Source: an uncultured Gammaproteobacteria bacterium
Lineage (GTDB): Bacteria > Pseudomonadota > Gammaproteobacteria > GCA-001735895
Reading direction: 5' to 3'
Assembly (NCBI GenBank): GCA_937980285.1
Contig: CALJQI010000325.1
Location: forward strand, 1 to 8,305
Length of the DNA: 8,305 bases
Both the position numbers and the translations under genes were made by a program. Positions 1 through 5,715 of the stretch are shown here, in pieces. Within the stretch, counting starts at the first letter, position 1. Each line of letters opens with the position of its first letter. The notes beneath the pieces are model-generated. The model did no database searches, was not told where the DNA came from, and saw nothing but the letters and a program-made list of their open reading frames with translations.

Positions 1-752
1 ATCAGGTTGTCTTCACGCGCAACCTGGGCACAGATCTGGCGATAAGTGGTCAGACGATCCGCGTTACGCAGCACGTCGTCGAACTGGGTATTCAGTTCGA
101 GCTGGCCCGGCGCGTCTTCGTGGTCGCCCTGGATGATATCGAGACCCATTTGCTGCGAGTACTCGATAACTTTCATGAACGAGGGGCGCAGTTCTTCGAA
201 CTGGTCGATGTGGTAACAGTTGGGCTTGGTCACGCCGCCGGCCATCTTGCCGTCTTCGCCGCGCTTCAACCACATCATTTCCGGCTCGGTGCCGCAGCGC
301 ATGTCGAGACCGTGCTTGTCCTGGAATTCGTTATGGATGCGACGCAGGTTACCGCGACAATCCGAAGTCAGCGCGCCACCCGGATTGTCGCGCTCCTCAC
401 GGTTGCGAAACAGGGTACAGAATACGCGGCCAATGCGCTTGTCCCAGGGAAGCTGACAAAAAGTTTCCGGATCGGGGATACCGACCAGTTCCGACGATTC
501 GGGGCCGTAACCGATGTAATCACCATGGCGGTCGACAAACAGGTTTGCCGTCGAGCCGTAAACCAGCTGAAAACCCTTCTCGGCCAGACGCTCCCAGTGT
601 GCCGAGGGAATACCCTTGCCGACGATTCGCCCGGTTACGGATATAAACTGGTAATAGATGTAATCGACACCGGTTTCCTTGATCTTCTCGCTTACCTGCT
701 TAACCAGCTCGGCGCGCCCCGGCGCTTCTACGTGTGCTTGTAAATCGGTCAT
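1..752 (-). CDS. Glutamine synthetase-like gamma-glutamyl ligase, N-terminal 250 codons (gene runs off the left edge)
   Basis: This is the N-terminal part of a glutamine synthetase family ligase, which joins an amine to the gamma-carboxyl of glutamate using ATP. Residues about 25-105 match the beta-grasp domain and residues from about 125 begin the catalytic domain. Visible metal/substrate motifs are GTEPEMMWL (E156, E158) and HEDAPGQLELN (E212, E219), which correspond to the Mn-binding glutamates of E. coli GlnA. The ammonium-site aspartate expected in an F-x-D-x-x-G motif appears to be serine (F36-I-S38-V-T-G41). This argues against plain ammonia assimilation and for an amine-specific paralogue such as those acting on methylamine, polyamines or ethanolamine, but the substrate is unknown. 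The ATG at 750-752 is preceded by GGAGGG five bases away. It is divergent from the GntR gene and shares its operator-rich intergenic region. Family assignment is firm; ligase specificity is not. Confidence 0.9.
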   Translation of the reverse strand, partial: MTDLQAHVEAPGRAELVKQVSEKIKETGVDYIYYQFISVTGRIVGKGIPSAHWERLAEKGFQLVYGSTANLFVDRHGDYIGYGPESSELVGIPDPETFCQLPWDKRIGRVFCTLFRNREERDNPGGALTSDCRGNLRRIHNEFQDKHGLDMRCGTEPEMMWLKRGEDGKMAGGVTKPNCYHIDQFEELRPSFMKVIEYSQQMGLDIIQGDHEDAPGQLELNTQFDDVLRNADRLTTYRQICAQVAREDNL

Positions 753-757
753 TTTAC

Positions 758-763
758 CCTCCA
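758..763 (-). promoter_or_regulatory. Shine-Dalgarno site of the glutamine synthetase-like gene
   Basis: On the minus strand GGAGGG stands about five bases before the ATG at 752-750. It is a strong site and fixes the start of the ligase. Confidence 0.8.
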
Positions 764-899
764 ACGGTTTAAGACTTGTATTCTTCTGCGGCTCGATTCC
801 GAGCATGGTGAAATCCGGATTTTGTGCGTTATATTCGCCGGAATTCGATCCTGCACCGATGCACCGAATGCAGGCTGGATGAACCAGTCAGGCAGCAAT

Positions 900-927
900 G
901 GTATACCCAATGGGATATATAAAACAA
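900..927 (-). promoter_or_regulatory. Candidate promoter of the glutamine synthetase-like gene
   Basis: On the minus strand TTGTTT (922-927) and TATACC (900-905) are separated by 16 bp. The spacer contains the dyad CCCATTGGG (906-914). If used, it gives a leader of roughly 140 nt before the ligase start. The hexamers are only moderate matches to a sigma-70 promoter, so this is a suggestion. Confidence 0.35.
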
Positions 928-976
928 GACCTAAAGCGCCCTTTTTTGTACAATTTTCGTCATAAATAGAAGTCAT

Positions 977-987
977 ATTGGACCAAT
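977..987. promoter_or_regulatory. Candidate GntR operator 1
   Basis: ATTGGACCAAT is a perfect 11-bp dyad with A982 at its centre. FadR-subfamily GntR regulators commonly bind dyads with TTGGT/ACCAA-type half-sites, as PdhR and LldR do. The same sequence with one changed base recurs at 1237-1247 beside the regulator gene. The site is upstream of the candidate ligase promoter. Confidence 0.55.
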
Positions 988-1236
988 TTTATATATTGGG
1001 CATCATCAAACTTCCAATACGTCCAAAATGGGCCACAGCAGGAGGTTCCAGTCGAGCGATTTAATGAATTAAGTTATTGCTTTTAAAAGATTTATAAGTT
1101 TGCCAGGAGCAGAAGAAAGACCTGCTCGGGATTGGACAGATACGAGCAAGCTGTAGCAAAAATGGCATCGAAAATAGAACCAATGATTCCGAAGCAACGC
1201 TAAAAAAGCTTGATCTAGACCAATTATTCCAGCATT

Positions 1237-1247
1237 ATTGTACCAAT
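1237..1247. promoter_or_regulatory. Candidate GntR operator 2
   Basis: ATTGTACCAAT differs from the dyad at 977-987 at one of 11 positions and keeps the ATTG/CAAT arms. It lies 48 bp before the GntR start codon and just upstream of a possible -10 box, which suggests autorepression. A degenerate third relative, ATTGGACAGAT, is at 1131-1141. Confidence 0.55.
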
Positions 1248-1256
1248 TTGCAGTAC

Positions 1257-1262
1257 CATAAT
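1257..1262 (+). promoter_or_regulatory. Possible -10 box for the GntR / fusion gene operon
   Basis: CATAAT is one base from the TATAAT consensus and sits 33 bp before the GntR GTG. No good -35 box is present at 16-17 bp upstream, where ATTATT or TTATTG overlaps operator 2, so the call is weak. Confidence 0.3.
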
Positions 1263-1280
1263 AAGGCCAAGGATAAACTG

Positions 1281-1285
1281 AGGAG
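1281..1285 (+). promoter_or_regulatory. Shine-Dalgarno site deciding the GTG start of the GntR gene
   Basis: AGGAG is followed by nine bases and the GTG at 1295. No ATG with a comparable site precedes the DNA-binding domain, so the GTG start is preferred. Confidence 0.75.
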
Positions 1286-1294
1286 TCCCAGCGC

Positions 1295-2038
1295 GTGATA
1301 GCTGACGATAACAGCGCCGCAGTCGATTCGGAGCCGGCATCCGGGTCGGTCCGAAAGAACAAGGGCAGTCGCATAGGCGTCACCACCAGCGCCGTGGCTG
1401 AGCGGTTAAAACGCCGCATCCTGGAAGGCAATTACGCCTACGAGGAACGCCTGCCCGCCGAACGCAACCTGGCCGAGGAGTTCGAGGTTTCTCGAGGCAC
1501 CATACGCTCGGTTTTGCAAATTCTCGAGCAACAGCACCTGGTAACGCGCCAGATAGGCAGCGGCACCTACGTCACCCATCGCGAAATCACCAATCAACAG
1601 GAAATATCCAGCGTCACCAGCCCGCTGGAAATGAACGAGGTACGCATCGCCATCGAACCGCAAATGGTGCGCCTGGCGATCGCCAACGCGAGTTCGCGCG
1701 AACTCGACGAACTGCGCGACGCGCTGCGCCAGTGCGAGAGCTGCGGCGGCGATCCGGAGAAATTCGCTCGCGGCGACGCCGCTTTCCATATGGCGCTGGC
1801 GCACTGCTCGCGTAACAAGTTGATGTGCTGGTTGTACGAGCGCATCAGCGAGGTTCGCCAGTACTCGCAATGGCGCACGATGAAGGCAAAATTGCTGACC
1901 TCCGAACGTATCGATTATTACAACAGCCAGCACCGCAAGCTTTACGAGGCGATTGCAGCACGCAACACCTCAAGCGCCGTGAAACTGATCAAGAAACATC
2001 TCTACGGCGTGCATGATGACTTGCTCGAGACGGACTGA
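1295..2038 (+). CDS. GntR-family transcriptional regulator, FadR subfamily (FCD domain)
   Basis: This 247-aa DNA-binding repressor or activator carries a winged helix-turn-helix at about residues 31-95 (motif LPAERNLAEEFEVSRGTIR, then IGSGTYV in the wing). A C-terminal all-helical FCD ligand domain spans about 110-240. The usual FCD metal/ligand residues are present: D161, H165, H213 and H235. FCD regulators usually sense a carboxylate or amino-acid-like metabolite of the pathway beside them, so the effector here is probably a substrate or intermediate of the neighbouring enzymes. The gene stops 3 bp before the DUF1989-GcvT fusion, so the two are almost certainly co-transcribed. It is divergent from the GS-like gene, and its likely operators lie between them (977-987, 1237-1247). 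The first 30 residues are a non-conserved Ser/Ala-rich tail. The effector is unknown. Confidence 0.93.
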   Translation: MIADDNSAAVDSEPASGSVRKNKGSRIGVTTSAVAERLKRRILEGNYAYEERLPAERNLAEEFEVSRGTIRSVLQILEQQHLVTRQIGSGTYVTHREITNQQEISSVTSPLEMNEVRIAIEPQMVRLAIANASSRELDELRDALRQCESCGGDPEKFARGDAAFHMALAHCSRNKLMCWLYERISEVRQYSQWRTMKAKLLTSERIDYYNSQHRKLYEAIAARNTSSAVKLIKKHLYGVHDDLLETD

Positions 2039-2041
2039 AAC

Positions 2042-4408
2042 ATGAGCGCGCCGTTATTCATAACACCAGAGCGCGTGCGCCAGCCCGGACTCAACGCGCT
2101 GCCGGCCAATACCGAGCGTTACCTGATCAAGGGCGGCGGCAGTCTGGCGCTGACCCTGGGCGCCGGCGACGAACTCGAGCTGGTGAGTCCCGAAGGCTTG
2201 CAGGCCGGCGAAATCAGCGTATTCGATCACCAGGGCCGCAGCGACTGCGGCCTGATCGGCGCGCACGGCAACGGCGGCTGCGAAGGCCTGAAACGGATCA
2301 TCGAATCCGGCGGCAGTAGCGCTCAGGCGATGACGAGCGCGCTGGCACAACGCGGCATATCGCTCGACGAGGCAAAAAGCGTCCGCGTTTTCGCCGATCG
2401 ATCCCCCGCCGGCGATTCGGTGGCCTTTTCCGCCCAGCAAGAACTGACCTGTATCATTGCGGCGCCGGGTGAACGCATGCAGGCCGATCGGCAGGATACG
2501 GTTACCGACCTGGTCGCCTTCATACACCGCCAGCCGGGCGCGCAGCAGGAATCGATCATCAAACTGCCGGACCCGCTGGCCGACCCGCTCGAGGACGTAC
2601 GCATCCCGGCGCGAACCGCCTTCGCTTACGAAGTTAAGGCCGGTGACTATATCCAACTGATCGACGTCGAAGGCCGCGAGTGCTCCGATTTCCAGTGTTT
2701 CGATACACCGATGCTGGAAAAAGGCGTCGAACGCTGCCTCGACGCCACCGGCACGCGTCACGTGGTTGGCGCCGCCTATCCGGCGCCCGGCCTCTACTCC
2801 AAATTCTACGACCAGAACTTCGAGGCCATGATCGAAGTCGTGCAGGATACCTGCGGCCGCCACGACAGTTTCGGCACCGCCTGCACCGCCAAGTACTACG
2901 ACGATATGGGTTATCCCGGGCACGTGAACTGCTCGGATAATTTCAACCTCGCGCTGCAGCCCTACGGCGTGGAAGCGCGCAGGGGCTGGATGGCGATCAA
3001 CCTGTTTTTCAACACCGGGATCGACGACGCCAACCAGATGTACTTCGACGAACCCTGGTCACGCCCCGGTGACTATGTATTGATGCGAGCGCTGAAGGAC
3101 ATGGTATGCGTATCCTCCGCCTGCCCCTGCGACATCGACGCGGCCAACGGCTGGAACCCTACCGACATCCACCTGCGCATCTACTCCGGCAAGAATTCAT
3201 TTAGCAAAGCGACGGCATTCAGAATGACAGCAGATGCAGACAAAGAATTGACCAAAGAGACCGGTTTTCACAGCCGAACTTCAGCGCACACGCGTAATTT
3301 CACCGAGTACGCCGGTTACTGGCTGGCCAACAGCTACACCAAACACGGCGCGCTCGACGAATACTGGGCCTGCCGCGAGGGCGCGGCCGTGATCGACCTG
3401 TCGCCGTTGCGTAAGTACGAGGTCACCGGTCCCGATGCGGAACTGCTGATGCAGACCTGCGTGACGCGCAATATACGCCGGCTCGCGGTCGGCCAGGTGG
3501 TTTACACCGCGATGTGTTACGAAAACGGCGGCATGATCGACGACGGCACCGTGTTCCGCCTCGGGCAGGATAATTTCCGCTGGATCGGCGGCTCGGACGA
3601 AAGCGGAATCTGGCTGCGCGAACAGGCGCAGAAACTGGGACTGCAGGCCTGGGTGCGCAACTCTACCGACCAATTGCATAATCTGCAGGTACAGGGACCC
3701 AAAAGCCGCGACATTCTGAATAAAATCATCTGGACGCGACCCGACCAGGCCACCGTCGAAGAGCTCGGATGGTTCCGCTTTTCGATCGCGCGCATCGGCG
3801 ACGAGCACGGTATCCCGCTGGTGGTTTCGCGCACCGGATACACAGGAGAACTGGGTTACGAGGTTTTCTGCCACCCGAGGGACGCGTCGGCGGTGTGGGA
3901 CGCCGTGTGGGAAGCCGGCAGGGAATTCGATCTGACACCGCTCGGTCTCGAGGCGCTGGACATGCTGCGCGTCGAGGCGGGACTTATTTTTGCCGGCTAC
4001 GAGTTTAGCGATCAGACCGACCCCTTCGAGGCCGGCATCGGTTTTACCGTGCCGCTCAAGACCAAGGAAGACGATTTCATCGGCAAGGCGGCACTGCTCA
4101 AGCGCAAGGAAAATCCGCAGCGCGTACTGGTCGGGCTCGAGCTCGCCGGCGACGAACTCGCCGCCAACGGCGACTGTGTCGACATCGGCCGCAACCAGGT
4201 CGGTGAAATAACCAGCGCGGTGCGCTCGCCGATTCTGCGCAAAAACCTGGCGCTGTGCCGAATCCAGGTCGAGCATAGCGAGCTGGGCACCGAAGTCGAA
4301 GTCGGCAAGCTCGACGGCAAACAGAAGCGGCTGCCGGCGAAGGTGGTCGGTTTCCCCTTCTACGATCCGACCAAGTCGCGGGTGCGCGACCTTCCGCCGC
4401 CGGAGTAA
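2042..4408 (+). CDS. Tandem DUF1989 region fused to a glycine-cleavage T-protein (aminomethyltransferase) domain
   Basis: This 788-aa protein has three parts. Residues about 25-160 are a degenerate DUF1989-like half. Residues about 185-385 are a fuller DUF1989 domain with GRECSDFQCFD (211-221), HVNCSDN (294-300) and SACPCDIDAANG (359-370), whose cysteines are candidate metal ligands. Residues about 415-785 are a GcvT fold with YENGGMIDDGTVFR (493-506, holding the family's catalytic Asp in D500/D501), VQGPKSRDIL (550-559), SRTGYTGELGYEVF (596-609), GLEALDMLRVEAGL (635-648), FIGKAAL and RKNLAL. T-proteins move one-carbon units from an amine to tetrahydrofolate. DUF1989 members include urea-carboxylase-associated proteins and the carboxyguanidine deiminase subunits CgdA/CgdB. 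No signal peptide is seen, so it should be cytosolic. The protein may act on a nitrogen compound whose one-carbon group is passed to folate; this is inference. It is not the housekeeping gcvT, since no gcvH or gcvP is adjacent. Confidence 0.9.
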   Translation: MSAPLFITPERVRQPGLNALPANTERYLIKGGGSLALTLGAGDELELVSPEGLQAGEISVFDHQGRSDCGLIGAHGNGGCEGLKRIIESGGSSAQAMTSALAQRGISLDEAKSVRVFADRSPAGDSVAFSAQQELTCIIAAPGERMQADRQDTVTDLVAFIHRQPGAQQESIIKLPDPLADPLEDVRIPARTAFAYEVKAGDYIQLIDVEGRECSDFQCFDTPMLEKGVERCLDATGTRHVVGAAYPAPGLYSKFYDQNFEAMIEVVQDTCGRHDSFGTACTAKYYDDMGYPGHVNCSDNFNLALQPYGVEARRGWMAINLFFNTGIDDANQMYFDEPWSRPGDYVLMRALKDMVCVSSACPCDIDAANGWNPTDIHLRIYSGKNSFSKATAFRMTADADKELTKETGFHSRTSAHTRNFTEYAGYWLANSYTKHGALDEYWACREGAAVIDLSPLRKYEVTGPDAELLMQTCVTRNIRRLAVGQVVYTAMCYENGGMIDDGTVFRLGQDNFRWIGGSDESGIWLREQAQKLGLQAWVRNSTDQLHNLQVQGPKSRDILNKIIWTRPDQATVEELGWFRFSIARIGDEHGIPLVVSRTGYTGELGYEVFCHPRDASAVWDAVWEAGREFDLTPLGLEALDMLRVEAGLIFAGYEFSDQTDPFEAGIGFTVPLKTKEDDFIGKAALLKRKENPQRVLVGLELAGDELAANGDCVDIGRNQVGEITSAVRSPILRKNLALCRIQVEHSELGTEVEVGKLDGKQKRLPAKVVGFPFYDPTKSRVRDLPPPE
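3191..3280 (+). other. AT-rich interdomain linker of the fusion gene, with an internal in-frame ATG
   Basis: The 90 bases encoding residues 384-413 contain 39 G or C (43%), visibly lower than the GC-rich flanks. They encode a polar linker rich in Lys, Thr, Ser, Asp and Ala. An in-frame ATG at 3224 (M395) stands just where a free-standing T-protein would begin, though no Shine-Dalgarno site precedes it. This looks like the joint of two once separate genes. Confidence 0.6.
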
Positions 4409-4422
4409 CCTTGCCGGCAGCC

Positions 4423-4442
4423 ATTGCCGCGCAAGCGGCGGT
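4423..4442 (+). other. GNRA-loop hairpin between the fusion gene and the MOSC gene
   Basis: GCCGC-GCAA-GCGGC (4426-4439) forms a stem capped by a GCAA tetraloop, extended outward by wobble and A-T pairs. No U-tract follows (TTCTAGG), so it is unlikely to be a full intrinsic terminator. It may stabilise the upstream mRNA 3' end or partly attenuate read-through into the MOSC gene. Confidence 0.5.
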
Positions 4443-4480
4443 TCTAGGTCCCGCATGTTCGAATAAGGCAATAGAGAGCC

Positions 4481-4485
4481 GAGGA
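4481..4485 (+). promoter_or_regulatory. Shine-Dalgarno site choosing the first of two ATGs of the MOSC gene
   Basis: GAGGA lies 7 bases before the ATG at 4493 and 13 bases before a second in-frame ATG at 4499. The spacing favours 4493. Confidence 0.7.
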
Positions 4486-4492
4486 ATTCATT

Positions 4493-5074
4493 ATGGTTAT
4501 GGCACGACATCTTAAAAAACTCGACGCGCGTACCGAGGCAATCCTGGTTAATTCGACGCCGCAGGAAGACCTGTCGTCGAGCCGGATAGCGTCGGTTGAA
4601 GTCAGTTACGAGGGATTGCAGGGCGAATCTCACTCGGGGCTGGTGCGCGCGTCCTGCGTGCGGGTGCGCCACCAGTATCCGCAGGGAACGGAAATTCGCA
4701 ATACCCGCCAGATCTCCATTGTTTCGACGGAAGAACTGGCTGTAATCGCCGAAGACATGGGCATTGCCGGACTGCAGCCGGAATGGCTGGGCGCGAACCT
4801 GCTGGTTTCCGGGATTCCTCGTTTCTCGCAGATACCGCCATCGACGCGGATGATATTTTCCGGCGGCGCGTCGCTGGTGGTGGACCTCGAAAACAGCCCC
4901 TGCAAGTATCCGGGAGAGATCATCGATCGCCATCACCCGGGGTTCGGAAAGCTTTTTGCGAAAGCGGCGGTCGGCCGGCGCGGCGTAACCGCCTGGGTGG
5001 AACGCGAAGGCCGGATTAACACTGGCGATTCCATCGATTTGTTTATACCGCCGCAAAGAATCTACGAGGTATAA
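4493..5074 (+). CDS. Stand-alone MOSC-domain protein
   Basis: This 193-aa protein consists almost only of a MOSC domain. Family features are the NTRQISIVSTEEL strand (70-82), the ...LGANLLVSGI segment (99-108) and the conserved cysteine in NSPCKYPGE (C137). This is followed by GRRGVTAWVEREGRINTGD (161-179) and a C-terminal beta strand. MOSC domains bind molybdenum cofactor or carry persulfide sulfur on the cysteine. They occur in Moco sulfurases, in mARC/YcbX-type and YiiM-type N-hydroxylated compound reductases, and fused to ferredoxin reductases. There is no N-terminal beta-barrel extension, ferredoxin domain or signal peptide here. It follows the DUF1989-GcvT gene by 84 bp on the same strand and probably belongs to the same unit. 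It may be a Moco-dependent reductase of an N-hydroxylated or otherwise oxidised amine, or a sulfur carrier for a molybdoenzyme elsewhere. The function is not resolved. Confidence 0.85.
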   Translation: MVMARHLKKLDARTEAILVNSTPQEDLSSSRIASVEVSYEGLQGESHSGLVRASCVRVRHQYPQGTEIRNTRQISIVSTEELAVIAEDMGIAGLQPEWLGANLLVSGIPRFSQIPPSTRMIFSGGASLVVDLENSPCKYPGEIIDRHHPGFGKLFAKAAVGRRGVTAWVEREGRINTGDSIDLFIPPQRIYEV

Positions 5075-5075
5075 A

Positions 5076-5094
5076 GGGACACAACTTGTGTCTC
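5076..5094 (+). terminator. Hairpin directly after the MOSC stop codon
   Basis: GGGACACA (5076-5083), loop ACT and TGTGTCTC (5087-5094) form an 8-bp stem with one G-T pair, beginning one base after the TAA. No U-run follows (CGGAATTG), so if it terminates transcription it is not a classical intrinsic terminator. Confidence 0.4.
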
Positions 5095-5203
5095 CGGAAT
5101 TGCGCAGCCGCCATTCCGATACCTCGATTCAGCCTGCGCTGGGGGGCTGCGAAATCGGGAATCTTGAAATTGGCGTCACCGGTGATCGTCTTAATTTTCC
5201 GAG

Positions 5204-5252
5204 ATCCCGGATAATTGCTGCGCAATTTCCGGGATGACACCGGGTGTGTCAT
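5204..5252. terminator. Two adjoining hairpins in the convergent MOSC / universal-stress-protein intergenic region
   Basis: The first hairpin pairs ATCCCGGATAATTG (5204-5217) with CAATTTCCGGGAT (5223-5235) around a CTGCG loop, with one bulged T. The second is a perfect 7-bp stem ATGACAC/GTGTCAT (5234-5240, 5246-5252). They share two bases (5234-5235), so both cannot form completely at once. Lying between convergent genes they could end transcripts from either side, but neither has a U-tract. Confidence 0.45.
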
Positions 5253-5271
5253 TTACCCGAGGATGATTCAA

Positions 5272-5715
5272 TTATCGGATGACGAGGCAGTTGACGTCCG
5301 TCAGGTCCAGCAGCTTGCGCGAGACGCTGCCCATCGAGGAGCCCTTGATCTTGGACAGGCCGCGCGTGCCGACGACGATCAGATCGATGTTGCGCCGCTT
5401 GGCGAAACCGGCGACGCTGGTGGCCGGATCGCCGCTGCCGATCGCGGTCTGCACGCTTTTGGCCCCGCTTTTTTTGGCTTCTTTCTTGGCCTCGGCGAGA
5501 ATCTTATCGGCAATCTGCCGCATCAGGTCATCGCGAGCGTTGTTAAACGACTCGAACTCGGGAGCATCCTTGAGCTCGGGAGGCAACTGCATATCCCGAA
5601 TCACGTTCAAAATCAGCAGCTCCGCTTCATGCACAGCGGATAATTGCGCTGCAAAACTGACCGCGCGACCCGACGCCTGGGACGCGTCGGTAGCAACCAG
5701 AATCTTGTTGATCAT
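5272..5715 (-). CDS. Universal stress protein, UspA family, ATP-binding type
   Basis: This is a 147-aa single-domain Usp protein, the usual length for the family. It opens with MINKILVATDASQASGRAV (the beta-1 strand and first Asp of the nucleotide site). Near the C-terminus it has the complete ATP motif G-2x-G-9x-G-S (G116, G119, G129, S130), then LLDLTDVNCLVIR. Such cytosolic proteins bind ATP and help survival in growth arrest or stress; a specific partner cannot be named. I chose the ATG at 5715 because Usp proteins normally start directly at the M-x-K-I-L-V strand. An in-frame ATG at 5733 and TTG at 5736 upstream would only add an unconserved GCFSP tail. The Shine-Dalgarno site is weak (GGGGTG). 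It lies 174 bp downstream of the lrp-like gene on the same strand, and a separate promoter is likely because of the spacing and palindromes between them. Confidence 0.92.
   Translation of the reverse strand: MINKILVATDASQASGRAVSFAAQLSAVHEAELLILNVIRDMQLPPELKDAPEFESFNNARDDLMRQIADKILAEAKKEAKKSGAKSVQTAIGSGDPATSVAGFAKRRNIDLIVVGTRGLSKIKGSSMGSVSRKLLDLTDVNCLVIR

Larger units (their letters stand above)
753..1294. other. Divergent intergenic region between the GS-like gene and the GntR gene
   Basis: These 542 bp contain no convincing gene; open frames here lack ribosome sites and family resemblance. The sequence is markedly AT-rich from about 900 to 1290. It holds nine CCAAT or ATTGG pentamers (starting at 907, 977, 983, 995, 1014, 1131, 1180, 1220 and 1243), four of them within ACCAAT. 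It also has palindromes TTGTACAA (946-953) and AAATCCGGATTT (811-822), a small hairpin GCTCG-ATTC-CGAGC (791-804), and a perfect tandem copy of TGCACCGA (852-867). The left 150 bp would be the leader of the ligase mRNA; I recognise no known riboswitch in it. Confidence 0.7.

Noticed and set aside
120..743. A 207-codon plus-strand open frame
   Set aside because: Antisense to the glutamine synthetase-like gene, whose motifs are unmistakable on the minus strand.
852..867. Tandem TGCACCGA as part of a CRISPR or larger repeat array
   Set aside because: Only two adjoining 8-base copies exist; a slippage duplication explains them.
760..900. Guanidine or glycine riboswitch before the ligase
   Set aside because: Suggested by DUF1989 and GcvT in the locus, but I could not find the conserved core sequences of these riboswitches on the minus strand.
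1069..1431. A 120-codon minus-strand open frame in the AT-rich intergenic region
   Set aside because: It overlaps the GntR start, has no ribosome site or family resemblance, and covers the operator-like repeats.
2054..2923. A 289-codon minus-strand open frame opposite the DUF1989 part
   Set aside because: Shadow of the fusion gene; the plus-strand product has clear conserved motifs and this one has none.
2042..4408. Housekeeping gcvT or DMSP demethylase DmdA
   Set aside because: The DUF1989 extension, lack of gcvH/gcvP neighbours and the different context do not fit gcvT. DmdA is a free-standing GcvT homologue without this N-terminal half.
3281..5056. A 591-codon open frame on the minus strand opposite the GcvT domain and MOSC gene
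   Set aside because: It is antisense to two well-supported genes, rich in Arg, His and Ala as expected for shadows of GC-rich coding, and has no recognisable domain.
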